A stretch of 64,000 bases of DNA from Synaphobranchus kaupii. Lineage: Eukaryota; Chordata; Actinopteri; Anguilliformes; Synaphobranchidae. The notes under the pieces were generated by a model that searched no databases, was not told where the DNA came from, and saw only the letters and a list, made by a program, of their open reading frames with translations. Below, one piece after another: positions 47,354 to 62,080 of this stretch. How positions within the stretch are numbered: position 1 is the stretch's first letter; every line of letters begins with the position of its first letter. Both the position numbers and the translations under genes were made by a program. Where the stretch lies: the NCBI GenBank assembly GCA_029718625.1, contig CM056378.1:65991027-66055026 (forward strand), in the 5' to 3' direction.

Positions 47354-50300
47354 GTGATGTTATGTGTACCAGAGTGCTGTTGTGATAGCATCACAGCATT
47401 GTTGTATGTACCAGAGCGCGGCTCTGATAGCATTACAGTGCTGTTATATGTACCAGACCACGGCTGTTATGTCATCACAGTGATGTTATGTGTACCAGAG
47501 TGCTGCTGTGAGAGCATCACAGTGCTGTTATATGTACCAGAACACGGCTGTCATATCATCACAGTGATGTTATGTGTACCAGAGTGCTGCTGTGAGTGCA
47601 TCACAGTGCTGTTATATGTACCAGAGTGCTGCGGTGATAGCATCACAGTGATGTTATATGTACCAGAGTGCTATTGTGATAGCATCACAGCCTTGTTGTA
47701 TGTACCAGAGCACGGCTCTGATAGCATTGCAGTGCTGTTATATGTACCAGAACAAGGCTGTTATATCATCACAGTGATGTCCTGTGTACCAGAGTGCTGC
47801 TGTGAGTGCATCACAGTGCTGTTATATGTACCAGAGTGCTGCTGTGATAGCATCACAGTGATGTTATATGTACCAGAGTGCTATTGTGATAGCATCACAG
47901 CCTTGTTGTATGCACCAGAGCACGGCTCTGATAGCATTACAGTGCTGTTATATGTACCAGAGTGCTGCTGTGATAGCATCACAGTGCTGTTATATGTACT
48001 AGAGTGCTGCTGTGATAGCATCACAGTGCTGTTATATGTACCATAAGGCAGCTGTGATAACATCACAGTGCTGTTATATGTACCACAGTGCTGCTGTGAG
48101 AGCATCACAGTGCTGTTATATGTACCAGAGTGCTGCTGTGACAGCATCACAGTGCTGTTATATGTACCAGAGTGCTGTTGTGATAGCATCACAGCGTTGT
48201 TGTATGTACCAGATCGTGGCTCTGATAGCATCACAGCGTTGTTATATGTAACACAGTGCTGATGTGAGAGCACCACTGTGCTGTTATATGTACCAGAGTG
48301 CTGTTGTGATGGCATCACAGCGTTGTTGTATGTACCAGAGCGCGGCTCTGACAGCATCAGCATCACAGTGCTGTTATATGTACCACAGTGCTGATGTGAG
48401 AGCACCACTGTGCTGTTATATGTACCAGAGTGCTGTTGTGATGGCATCACAGCGTTGTTGTATGTACCAGAGCGCGGCTCTGACAGCATCAGAATCGCAG
48501 TGCTGTTATATGTACCACAGTGCTGATGTGAGAGCACCACTGTGCTGTTATATGTACCAGAGTGCTGTTGTGATGGCATCACAGCGTTGTTGTATGTACC
48601 AGAGCGCGGATCTGATAGCATCACAGTGCTGTTATATGTGCCAGAGTGCTTCTGTGATAGCATCACAGTGCTGTTATATGTACCAGAGCGCTGCTGTGAT
48701 AGCATCACAGTGCTGTTATATGTACCACAGTGCTGCTGTGAGAGCATCACAGTGCTGGTATATGTACTAGAGTGCTGCTGTGATAGCATCACAGTGATGT
48801 TATATGTACAATAAGGCGGCTGTGGTAGCATCACAGTGATGTTATGTGTACCAGAGTGCTGCTGTGAGTGCATCACAGTGCTGTTATATGTACCAGAGTG
48901 CTGTTGTGATAGCATCACAGTGCTGTTATATGTACCAGAACACGGCTGTCATATCATCACAGTGATGTTATGTGTACCAGAGTGCTGCTGTGAGTGCATC
49001 ACAGTGCTGTTGTATGTACCAGAGTGCTGCTGTGATAGCATCACAGCCTTGTTGTATGTACCAGAGCACGGCTCTGATAGCATTACAGTGCTGTTATATG
49101 TACCAGAGTGCTGCTGTGATAGCATCACAGTGCTGTTATATGTACTAGAGTGCTGCTGTGATAGCATCACAGTGATGTTATATGTACCATAAGGTGGCTG
49201 TGGTAGCATGACAGTGATGTTATGTGTACCAGACTGCTGCTGTTATAGCATCACAGTGCTGTTATATGTACCACAGTGCTGCTGTGAGTGCATCACAGTG
49301 CTGGTATATGTACTAGAGTGCTGCTGTGATAGCATCACAGTGATGTTATATGTACCATAAGGCAGCTGTGGTAGAATCACAGTGATGTTATGTGTACAAG
49401 AGTGCTGCTGTGAGAGCATCACAATGCTGTTATATGTACCAGAACACGGCTGTTATATCATCACAGTAATGTCATGTGTACCAGCGTGCTGCTGTGAGTG
49501 CATCACAGTGCTGTTATATGTACCAGAGTGCTGCTGTGATAGCATCACAGTGATGTTATATGTACCAGAGTGCTATTGTGATAGCACCACAGCGTTGTTG
49601 TATGTACCAGAGCACGGCTCTGATAGCATTACAGTGCTGTTATATGTACCAGAGTGCTGCTGTGATAGCATCACAGTGCTGTTATATGTACCACAGTGCT
49701 GCTGTGAGAGCATCCCAGTGCTGGTATATGTACTAGAGTGCTGCTGTGATAGCATCACAGTGATGTTATATGTACCATAAGGAGGCTTTGGTAGCATCAG
49801 TGATGTTAAGTGTACCAGAGTGCTGCTGTGAGAGCATCACAGTGCTGTTATATGTACCAGAACATGGCTGTTATATCATCACAGTGATGATGCATGTACC
49901 AGAGTGCTGCTGTGAGAGCATCACAGTGCTGTTATATGTACCAGAGTGCTGCTGTGATAGCATCACAGTGCTGTTATATGTACCAGTGTGCTACTGTGAT
50001 AGCATCACAGTGATGTTATATGTACCAGAGTGCTGTTGTGATAGCATCACAGTGTTGTTATATGTACCAGAGCGCGGCTCTGATAGCATTACAGTGCTGT
50101 TATATGTACCAGAGTGCTGCTGTGATAGCATCACAGTGCTGTTATATGTACCACAGTGCTGCTCTGAGAGCATCACAGTGCTGGTGTATGTACTAGAGTG
50201 CTGCTGTGATAGCATCACAGTGATGTTATATGTACCATAAGGCAGCTGAGGTAGAATCACAGTGATGTTATGTGTACCAGAGTGCTGTTGTGATAGCATC

Positions 50301-52160
50301 ACAGCATTGTTGTATGTACCAGAGCGCGGCTCTGATAGCATTACAGTGCTGTTATATGTACCAGACCACGGCTGTTATGTCATCACAGTGATGTTATGTG
50401 TACCAGAGTGCTGCTGTGAGAGCATCACAGTGCTGTTATATGTACCAGAACACGGCTGTCATATCATCACAGTGATGTTATGTGTACCAGAGTGCTGCTG
50501 TGAGTGCATCACAGTGCTGTTATATGTACCAGAGTGCTGCGGTGATAGCATCACAGTGATGTTATATGTACCAGAGTGCTATTGTGATAGCATCACAGCC
50601 TTGTTGTATGTACCAGAGCACGGCTCTGATAGCATTGCAGTGCTGTTATATGTACCAGAACAAGGCTGTTATATCATCACAGTGATGTCCTGTGTACCAG
50701 AGTGCTGCTGTGAGTGCATCACAGTGCTGTTATATGTACCAGAGTGCTGCTGTGATAGCATCACATTGATGTTATATGTACCAGAGTGCTATTGTGATAG
50801 CATCACAGCCTTGTTGTATGCACCAGAGCACGGCTCTGATAGCATTACAGTGCTGTTATATGTACCAGAGTGCTGCTGTGATAGCATCACAGTGCTGTTA
50901 TATGTACTAGAGTGCTGCTGTGATAGCATCACAGTGCTGTTATATGTACCATAAGGCAGCTGTGATAACATCACAGTGCTGTTATATGTACCACAGTGCT
51001 GCTGTGAGAGCATCACAGTGCTGTTATATGTACCAGAGTGCTGCTGTGACAGCATCACAGTGCTGTTATATGTACCAGAGTGCTGTTGTGATAGCATCAC
51101 AGTGATGTTATATGTACCAGAGTGCTGTTGTGATAGCATCACAGTGTTGTTATATGTACCAGAGCGCGGCTCTGATAGCATTACAGCGTTGTTATATGTA
51201 ACACAGTGCTGATGTGAGAGCACCACTGTGCTATTATATGTACCAGAGTGCTGTTGTGATGGCATCACAGCGTTGTTGTATGTACCAGAGCGCGGCTCTG
51301 ACAGCATCAGCATCACAGTGCTGTTATATGTACCACAGTGCTGATGTGAGAGCACCACTGTGCTGTTATATGTACCAGAGTGCTGTTGTGATGGCATCAC
51401 AGCGTTGTTGTATGTACCAGAGCGCGGCTCTGACAGCATCAGAATCGCAGTGCTGTTATATGTACCACAGTGCTGATGTGAGAGCACCACTGTGCTGTTA
51501 TATGTACCAGAGTGCTGTTGTGATGGCATCACAGCGTTGTTGTATGTACCAGAGCGCGGATCTGATAGCATCACAGTGCTGTTATATGTGCCAGAGTGCT
51601 TCTGTGATAGCATCACAGTGCTGTTATATGTACCAGAGCGCTGCTGTGATAGCATCACAGTGCTGTTATATGTACCACAGTGCTGCTGTGAGAGCATCAC
51701 AGTGCTGGTATATGTACTAGAGTGCTGCTGTGATAGCATCACAGTGATGTTATATGTACAATAAGGCGGCTGTGGTAGCATCACAGTGATGTTATGTGTA
51801 CCAGAGTGCTGCTGTGAGTGCATCACAGTGCTGTTATATGTACCAGAGTGCTGTTGTGATAGCATCACAGTGCTGTTATATGTACCAGAACACGGCTGTC
51901 ATATCATCACAGTGATGTTATGTGTACCAGAGTGCTGCTGTGAGTGCATCACAGTGCTGTTGTATGTACCAGAGTGCTGCTGTGATAGCATCACAGCCTT
52001 GTTGTATGTACCAGAGCACGGCTCTGATAGCATTACAGTGCTGTTATATGTACCAGAGTGCTGCTGTGATAGCATCACAGTGCTGTTATATGTACTAGAG
52101 TGCTGCTGTGATAGCATCACAGTGATGTTATATGTACCATAAGGTGGCTGTGGTAGCATG
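47354..52160 (+). repeat. 2.9-kb higher-order repeat (offsets 2908 and 2950)
   Basis: 47354-48100 recurs at +2908, and 48264-49205 recurs at +2950. The 42-bp change of offset shows that one unit was gained between them. A third related copy begins near 54388. Confidence 0.7.
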
Positions 52161-55100
52161 ACAGTGATGTTATGTGTACCAGACTGCTGCTGTTATAGCA
52201 TCACAGTGCTGTTATATGTACCACAGTGCTGCTGTGAGTGCATCACAGTGCTGGTGTATGTACTAGAGTGCTGCTGTGATAGCATCACAGTGATGTTATA
52301 TGTACCATAAGGCAGCTGTGGTAGAATGACAGTGATGTTATATGTACTAGAGTGTTGTTGTGATAGCATCACAACATTGTTGTATGTACCAGAGCGTGGC
52401 TCTGATAGCATCACAGAGCTGTTATATGTACCAGAGTGCTGTTGTGATAGCATCACAGCGTTGTTGTATGTACCAGAGTGCGGCTCTGATAGCATCACAG
52501 TGATGTTATATGTACCAGAGTGCTGTTGTGATAGCATCACAGCGTTGTTGTATGTACCAGAGCACGGCTCTGATAGCATTACAGTGCTGTTATATGTACC
52601 AGAATGCTGCTGTGATAGCATCACAGTGCTGTTATATGTACTAGAGTGCTGCTGTGATAGCATCACAGTGATGTTATATGTACCATAAGGCGGCTGTGGT
52701 AGCATGACAGTGATGTTATGTGTACCAGACTGCTGCTGTTATAGCATCACAGTGCTGTTATATGTACCACAGTGCTGCTGTGAGAGCATCACAGTGCTAG
52801 TATATGTACTAGAGTGCAGCTGTGATAGCATCACAGTGATGTTATATGTACCATAAGGCAGCTGTGGTAGAATCACAGTGATGTTATGTGTACAAGAGTG
52901 CTGCTGTGAGAGCATCACAATGCTGTTATATGTACCAGAACACGGCTGTTATATCATCACAGTAATGTCATGTGTACCAGCGTGCTGCTGTGAGTGCATC
53001 ACAGTGCTGTTATATGTACCAGAGTGCTGCTGTGATAGCATCACAGTGATGTTATATGTACCAGAGTGCTATTGTGATAGCACCACAGCGTTGTTGTATG
53101 TACCAGAGCACGGCTCTGATAGCATTACAGTGCTGTTATATGTACCAGAGTGCTGCTGTGATAGCATCACAGTGCTGTTATATGTACCACAGTGCTGCTG
53201 TGAGAGCATCCCAGTGCTGGTATATGTACTAGAGTGCTGCTGTGATAGCATCACAGTGATGTTATATGTACCATAAGGAGGCTTTGGTAGCATCAGTGAT
53301 GTTAAGTGTACCAGAGTGCTGCTGTGAGAGCATCACAGTGCTGTTATATGTACCAGAACATGGCTGTTATATCATCACAGTGATGATGCATGTACCAGAG
53401 TGCTGCTGTGAGAGCATCACAGTGCTGTTATATGTACCAGAGTGCTGCTGTGATAGCATCACAGTGCTGTTATATGTACCAGAGTGCTACTGTGATAGCA
53501 TCACAGTGATGTTATATGTACCAGAGTGCTGTTGTGATAGCATCACAGTGTTGTTATATGTACCAGAGCGCGGCTCTGATAGCATTACAGTGCTGTTATA
53601 TGTACCAGAGTGCTGCTGTGATAGCATCACAGTGCTGTTATATGTACCACAGTGCTGCTGTGAGAGCATCACAGTGCTGGTGTATGTACTAGAGTGCTGC
53701 TGTGAGAGCATCACAGTGCTGGTGTATGTACTAGAGTGCTGCTGTGATAGCATCACAGTGATGTTATATGTACCATAAGGCAGCTGTGGTAGAATCACAG
53801 TGATGTTATGTGTACCAGAGTGTTGTTGTGATAGCATCACAGCATTGTTGTATGTACCAGAGCGTGGCTCTGATAGCATCACAGAGCTGTTATATGTACC
53901 AGAGTGCTGTTGTGATAACATCACAGCGTTGTTGTATGTACCAGAGTGCGACTCTGATAGCATCACAGTGATGTTATATGTACCAGAGTGCTGTTGTGAT
54001 AGCATCACAGCGTTGTTGTATGTACCAGAACGTGGCTCTGATAGCATCACAGCGTTGTTGTATGTACCAGAGCGCGGCTCTGACAGCATCACAGTGCTGT
54101 TATATGTACCACAGTGCTGATGTGATGGCATCACAGCGTTGTTGTATGTACCAGAGTGCTTCTGCGATAGCATCACAGTGCTGTTATATGTACCATAAGG
54201 CGGCTGTGGTAGCATGACAGTGATGTTATGTGTACCAGACTGCTGCTGTGATAGCATCACAGTGCTGTTATATGTACCACAGTGCTGCTGTGAGAGCATC
54301 ACAGTGCTGGTATATGTACTAGAGTGCTGCTGTGATAGCATCACAGTGATGTTATATGTACCATAAGGCAGCTGAGGTAGAATCACAGTGATGTTATGTG
54401 TACCAGAGTGCTGTTGTGATAGCATCACAGCATTGTTGTATGTACCAGAGCGCGGCTCTGATAGCATTACAGTGCTGTTATATGTACCAGACCACGGCTG
54501 TTATGTCATCACAGTGATGTTATGTGTACCAGAGTGCTGCTGTGAGAGCATCACAGTGCTGTTATATGTACCAGAACACGGCTGTCATATCATCACAGTG
54601 ATGTTATGTGTACCAGAGTGCTGCTGTGAGTGCATCACAGTGCTGTTATATGTACCAGAGTGCTGAGGTGATAGCATCACAGTGATGTTATATGTACCAG
54701 AGTGCTATTGTGATAGCATCACAGCCTTGTTGTATGTACCAGAGCACGGCTCTGATAGCATTGCAGTGCTGTTATATGTACCAGAACAAGGCTGTTATAT
54801 CATCACAGTGATGTCCTGTGTACCAGAGTGCTGCTGTGAGTGCATCACAGTGCTGTTATATGTACCAGAGTGCTGCTGTGATAGCATCACAGCCTTGTTG
54901 TATGCACCAGAACACGGCTCTGATAGCATTACAGTGCTGTTATATGTACCAGAGTGCTGCTGTGATAGCATCACAGTGCTGTTATATGTACTAGAGTGCT
55001 GCTGTGATAGCATCACAGTGCTGTTATATGTACCATAAGGCAGCTGTGATAATATCACAGTGCTGTTATATGTACCACAGTGCTGCTGTGAGAGCATCAC

Positions 55101-57989
55101 AGTGCTGTTATATGTACCAGAGTGCTGCTGTGACAGCATCACAGTGCTGTTATATGTACCAGAGTGCTGTTGTGATAGCATCACAGCGTTGTTGTATGTA
55201 CCAGACCGTGGCTCTGATAGCATCACAGCGTTGTTATATGTAACACAGTGCTGATGTGAGAGCACCACTGTGCTGTTATATGTACCAGAGTGCTGTTGTG
55301 ATGGCATCACAGCGTTGTTGTATGTACCAGAGCGCGGCTCTGACAGCATCAGCATCACAGTGCTGTTATATGTACCACAGTGCTGATGTGAGAGCACCAC
55401 TGTGCTGTTATATGTACCAGAGTGCTGTTGTGATGGCATCACAGCGTTGTTGTATGTACCAGAGCGCGGCTCTGACAGCATCAGAATCGCAGTGCTGTTA
55501 TATGTACCACAGTGCTGATGTGAGAGCACCACTGTGCTGTTATATGTACCAGAGTGCTGTTGTGAGGGCATCACAGCGTTGTTGTATGTACCAGAGCGCG
55601 GATCTGATAGCATCACAGTGCTGTTATATGTGCCAGAGTGCTTCTGTGATAGCATCACAGTGCTGTTATATGTACCAGAGCGCTGCTGTGATAGCATCAC
55701 AGTGCTGTTATATGTACCACAGTGCTGCTGTGAGAGCATCACAGTGCTGGTATATGTACTAGAGTGCTGCTGTGATAGCATCACAGTGATGTTATATGTA
55801 CAATAAGGCGGCTGTGGTAGCATCACAGTGATGTTATGTGTACCAGAGTGCTGCTGTGAGTGCATCACAGTGTTGTTATATGTACCAGAGTGCTGTTGTG
55901 ATAGCATCACAGTGCTGTTATATGTACCAGAACACGGCTGTCATATCATCACAGTGATGTTATGTGTACCAGAGTGCTGCTGTGAGTGCATCACAGTGCT
56001 GTTGTATGTACCAGAGTGCTGCTGTGATAGCATCACAGCCTTGTTGTATGTACCAGAGCGCGGCTCTGACAGCATCAGCATCACAGTGCTGTTATATGTA
56101 CCACAGTGCTGATGTGAGAGCACCACTGTGCTGTTATATGTACCAGAGTGCTGTTGTGATGGCATCACAGCGTTGTTGTATGTACCAGAGCGCGGCTCTG
56201 ACAGCATCAGAATCGCAGTGCTGTTATATGTACCACAGTGCTGATGTGAGAGCACCACTGTGCTGTTATATGTACCAGAGTGCTGTTGTGATGGCATCAC
56301 AGCGTTGTTGTATGTACCAGAGCGCGGATCTGATAGCATCACAGTGCTGTTATATGTGCCAGAGTGCTTCTGTGATAGCATCACAGTGCTGTTATATGTA
56401 CCAGAGCGCTGCTGTGATAGCATCACAGTGCTGTTATATGTACCACAGTGCTGCTGTGAGAGCATCACAGTGCTGGTATATGTACTAGAGTGCTGCTGTG
56501 ATAGCATCACAGTGATGTTATATGTACAATAAGGCGGCTGTGCTAGCATCACAGTGATGTTATGTGTACCAGAGTGCTGCTGTGAGAGCATAACAGTGCT
56601 GTTATATGTGCCAGAGTGCTTCTGTGATAGCATCACAGTGCTGTTATATGTACCAGAGCGCTGCTGTGATAGCATCACAGTGCTGTTATATGTGCCACAG
56701 TGCTGCTGTGAGAGCATCACAGTGCTGGTATATGTACTAGAGTGCTGCTGTGATAGCATCACAGTGATGTTATATGTACCATAAGGCGGCTGTGCTAGCA
56801 TCACAGTGATGTTATGTGTACCAGAGTGCTGCTGTGAGAGCATCACAGTGCTGTTATATGTACCAGAACACGGCTGTTATATCATCACAGTGATGTTATA
56901 TGTACCACAGTGCTGCTGTGAGAGCATCACAGTGCTGGTATATGTACTAGAGTGCTGCTGTGATAGCATCACAGTGATTATACATGTACCATAAGGAGGC
57001 TGTGGTAGCATCAGTGATGTTAAGTGTACCAGAGTGCTGCTGTGAGAGCATCACAGTGCTGTTATATGTACCAGAGTGCTGCTGTGATAGCATCACAGTG
57101 CTGTTATATGTACCAGAGTGCTACTGTGATAGCATCACAGTGATGTTATATGTACCAGAGTGCTGTTGTGATAGCATCACAGTGTTGTTATATGTACCAG
57201 AGCGCGGCTCTGATAGCATTACAGTGCTGTTATATGTACCAGAGTGCTGCTGTGAGAGCATCACAGTGCTGGTGTATGTACTAGAGTGCTGCTGTGATAG
57301 CATCACAGTGATGTTATATGTACCATAAGGCAGCTGTGGTAGAATGACAGTGATGTTATATGTACTAGAGTGTTGTTGTGATAGCATCACAGCATTGTTG
57401 TATGTACCAGAGCGTGGCTCTGATAGCATCACAGAGCTGTTATATGTACCAGAGTGCTGCTGTGAGAGCATCACAATGCTGTTATATGTACCAGAACACG
57501 GCTGTTATATCATCACAGTAATGTCATGTGTACCAGCATGCTGCTGTGAGTGCATCACAGTGCTGTTATATGTACCAGAGTGCTATTGTGATAGCACCAC
57601 AGCGTTGTTGTATGTACCAGAGCACGGCTCTGATAGCATTACAGTGCTGTTATATGTACCAGAGTGCTGCTGTGATAGCATCACAGTGCTGTTATATGTA
57701 CCACAGTGCTGCTGTGAGAGCATCCCAGTGCTGGTATATGTACTAGAGTGCTGCTGTGATAGCATCACAGTGATGTTATATGTACCATAAGGAGGCTGTG
57801 GTAGCATCAGTGATGTTAAGTGTACCAGGGTGCTGCTGTGAGAGCATCACAGTGCTGTTATATGTACCAGAACATGGCTGTTATATCATCACAGTGATGT
57901 TGCATGTACCAGAGTGCTACTGTGAGAGCATCACAGTGCTGTTATATGTACCAGAGTGCTGCTGTGATAGCATCACAGTGCTGTTATAT

Positions 57990-60900
57990 GTACCAGAGTG
58001 CTACTGTGATAGCATCACAGTGATGTTATATGTACCAGAGTGCTGTTGTGATGGCATCACATTGTTGTTATATGTACCAGAGCGCGGCTCTGATAGCATT
58101 ACAGTGCTGTTATATGTACCAGAGTGCTGCTGTGATAGCATCACAGTGCTGTTATATGTACCACAGTGCTGCTGTGAGAGCATCACAGTGCTGGTGTATG
58201 TACTAGAGTGCTGCTGTGATAGCATCACAGTGATGTTATATGTACCATAAGGCAGCTGTGGTAGAATGACAGTGATGTTATATGTACTAGAGTGTTTTTG
58301 TGATAGCATCACAACATTGTTGTATGTACCAGAGCGTGGCTCTGATAGCATCACAGAGCTGTTATATGTACCAGAGTGCTGTTGTGATAGCATCACAGCG
58401 TTGTTGTATGTACCAGAGTGCGGCTCTGATAGCATCACAGTGATGTTATATGTACCAGAGTGCTGTTGTGATAGCATCACAGCGTTGTTGTATGTACCAG
58501 AGCACGGCTCTGATAGCATTACAGTGCTGTTATATGTACCAGAATGCTGCTGTGATAGCATCACAGTGCTGTTATATGTACTAGAGTGCTGCTGTGATAG
58601 CATCACAGTGATGTTATATGTACCATAAGGCGGCTGTGGTAGCATGACAGTGATGTTATGTGTACCAGACTGCTGCTGTTATAGCATCACAGTGCTGTTA
58701 TATGTACCACAGTGCTGCTGTGAGAGCATCACAGTGCTAGTATATGTACTAGAGTGCAGCTGTGATAGCATCACAGTGATGTTATATGTACCATAAGGCA
58801 GCTGTGGTAGAATCACAGTGATGTTATGTGTACAAGAGTGCTGCTGTGAGAGCATCACAATGCTGTTATATGTACCAGAACACGGCTGTTATATCATCAC
58901 AGTGATGTCATGTGTACCAGCGTGCTGCTGTGAGTGCATCACAGTGCTGTTATATGCACCAGAGTGCTGCTGTGATAGCATCACAGTGATGTTATATGTA
59001 CCAGAGTGCTATTGTGATAGCATCACAGCGTTGTTGTATGTAACAGACCACGGCTCTGATAGCATTACAGTGCTGTTATATGTACCAGAGTGCTGCTGTG
59101 ATAGCATCACAGTGCTGTTATATGTACCACAGTGCTGCTGTGAGAGCATCCCAGTGCTGGTCTATGTAATAGAGTGCTGCTGTGATAGCATCACAGTGAT
59201 GTTATATGTACCATAAGGCGGCTGTGGTAGCATCAGTGATGTTAAGTGTACCAGAGTGCTGCTGTGAGAGCATCACAGTGCTGTTATATGTACCAGAAAA
59301 TGGCTGTTATATCATCACAGTGATGTTGCATGTACCAGAGTGCTGCTGTGAGAGCATCACAGTGCTGTTATATGTACCAGAGTGCTGCTGTGATAGCATC
59401 ACAGCGTTGTTGTATGTACCAGAGCCCGGCTCTGATAGCATTACAGTGCTGTTATATGTACCAGAGTGCTGCTGTGATAGCATCACAGTGCTGTTATATG
59501 TACCACAGTGCTGCTGTGAGAGCATCACAGTGCTGGTGTATGTACTAGAGTGCTGCTGTGATAGCATCACAGTGATGTTATATGTACCATAAGGCAGCTG
59601 TGGTAGAATGACAGTGATGTTATGTGTACCAGAGTGTTGTTGTGATAGCATCACAGCATTGTTGTATGTACCAGAGCGTGGCTCTGATAGCATCACAGAG
59701 CTGTTATATGTACCAGAGTGCTGTTGTGATAGCATCACAGTGCTGTTATATGTACCAGAACACGGCTGTCATATCATCACAGTGATGTTATGTGTACCAG
59801 AGTGCTGCTGTGAGTGCATCACAGTGCTGTTATATGTACCAGAGTGCTGCTGTGATAGCATCACAGCCTTGTTGTATGTACAAGAGCACGGCTCTGATAG
59901 CATTACAGTGCTGTTATATGTACCAGAGTGCTGCTGTGATAGCATCACAGTGCTGTTATATGTACTAGAGTGCTGCTGTGATAGCATCATAGTGATGTTA
60001 TATGTACCATAAGGCGGCTGTGGTAGCATGACAGTGATGTTATGTGTACCAGACTGCTGCTGTTATAGCATCACAGTGCTGTTATATGTACCACAGTGCT
60101 GCTGTGAGAGCATCACAGTGCTGGTATATGTACTAGAGTGCTGCTGTGATAGCATCCCAGTGATGTTATATGTACCAGAACACGGCTGTTATATCATCAC
60201 AGTAATGTCATGTGTACCAGCGTGCTGCTGTGAGTGCATCACAGTGCTGTTATATGTACCAGAACATGGCTGTTATATCATCACAGTGATGTTGCATGTA
60301 CCAGAGTGCTACTGTGAGAGCATCACAGTGCTGTTATATGTACCAGAGTGCTGCTGTGATAGCATCACAGTGCTGTTATATGTACCAGAGTGCTACTGTG
60401 ATAGCATCACAGTGATGTTATATGTACCAGAGTGCTGTTGTGATGGCATCACATTGTTGTTATATGTACCAGAGCGCGGCTCTGATAGCATTACAGTGCT
60501 GTTATATGTACCAGAGTGCTGCTGTGATAGCATCACAGTGCTGTTATATGTACCACAGTGCTGCTGTGAGAGCATCACAGTGCTGGTGTATGTACTAGAG
60601 TGCTGCTGTGATAGCATCACAGTGATGTTATATGTACCATAAGGCAGCTGTGGTAGAATGACAGTGATGTTATATGTACTAGAGTGTTGTTGTGATAGCA
60701 TCACAACATTGTTGTATGTACCAGAGCGTGGCTCTGATAGCATCACAGAGCTGTTATATGTACCAGAGTGCTGTTGTGATAGCATCACAGCGTTGTTGTA
60801 TGTACCAGAGTGCGGCTCTGATAGCATCACAGTGATGTTATATGTACCAGAGTGCTGTTGTGATAGCATCACAGCGTTGTTGTATGTACCAGAGCACGGC

Positions 60901-62080
60901 TCTGATAGCATTACAGTGCTGTTATATGTACCAGAATGCTGCTGTGATAGCATCACAGTGCTGTTATATGTACTAGAGTGCTGCTGTGATAGCATCACAG
61001 TGATGTTATATGTACCATAAGGCGGCTGTGGTAGCATGACAGTGATGTTATGTGTACCAGACTGCTGCTGTTATAGCATCACAGTGCTGTTATATGTACC
61101 ACAGTGCTGCTGTGAGAGCATCACAGTGCTAGTATATGTACTAGAGTGCAGCTGTGATAGCATCACAGTGATGTTATATGTACAATAAGGCAGCTGTGGT
61201 AGAATCACAGTGATGTTATGTGTACAAGAGTGCTGCTGTGAGAGCATCACAATGCTGTTATATGTACCAGAACACGGCTGTTATATCATCACAGTGATGT
61301 CATGTGTACCAGCGTGCTGCTGTGAGTGCATCACAGTGCTGTTATATGCACCAGAGTGCTGCTGTGATAGCATCACAGTGATGTTATATGTACCAGAGTG
61401 CTATTGTGATAGCATCACAGCGTTGTTGTATGTACCAGAGCACGGCTCTGATAGCATTACAGTGCTGTTATATGTACCAGAGTGCTGCTGTGATAGCATC
61501 ACAGTGCTGTTATATGTACCACAGTGCTGCTGTGAGAGCATCCCAGTGCTGGTCTATGTAATAGAGTGCTGCTGTGATAGCATCACAGTGATGTTATATG
61601 TACCATAAGGCGGCTGTGGTAGCATCAGTGATGTTAAGTGTACCAGAGTGCTGCTGTGAGAGCATCACAGTGCTGTTATATGTACCAGAACATGGCTGTT
61701 ATATCATCACAGTGATGTTGCATGTACCAGAGAGCTGCTGTGAGAGCATCACAGTGCTGTTATATGTACCAGAGTGCTGCTGTGATAGCATCACAGTGCT
61801 GTTATATGTACCAGAGTGCTACTGTGATAGCATCACAGTGATGTTATATGTACCAGAGTGCTGTTGTGATAGCATCACATTGTTGTTATATGTACCAGAG
61901 CGCGGCTCTGATAGCATTACAGTGCTGTTATATGTACCAGAGTGCTGCTGTGATAGCATCACAGTGCTGTTATATGTACCACAGTGCTGCTGTGAGAGCA
62001 TCCCAGTGCTGGTATATGTACTAGAGTGCTGCTGTGATAGCATCACAGTGATGTTATATGTACCATAAGGAGGCTGTGGT
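57990..62080 (+). repeat. 2392-bp higher-order repeat
   Basis: Blocks at 58001, 58266, 58818 and 59206 recur at 60393, 60658, 61210 and 61598. The period equals 57 units minus 2 bp, from one 40-bp unit. Confidence 0.7.
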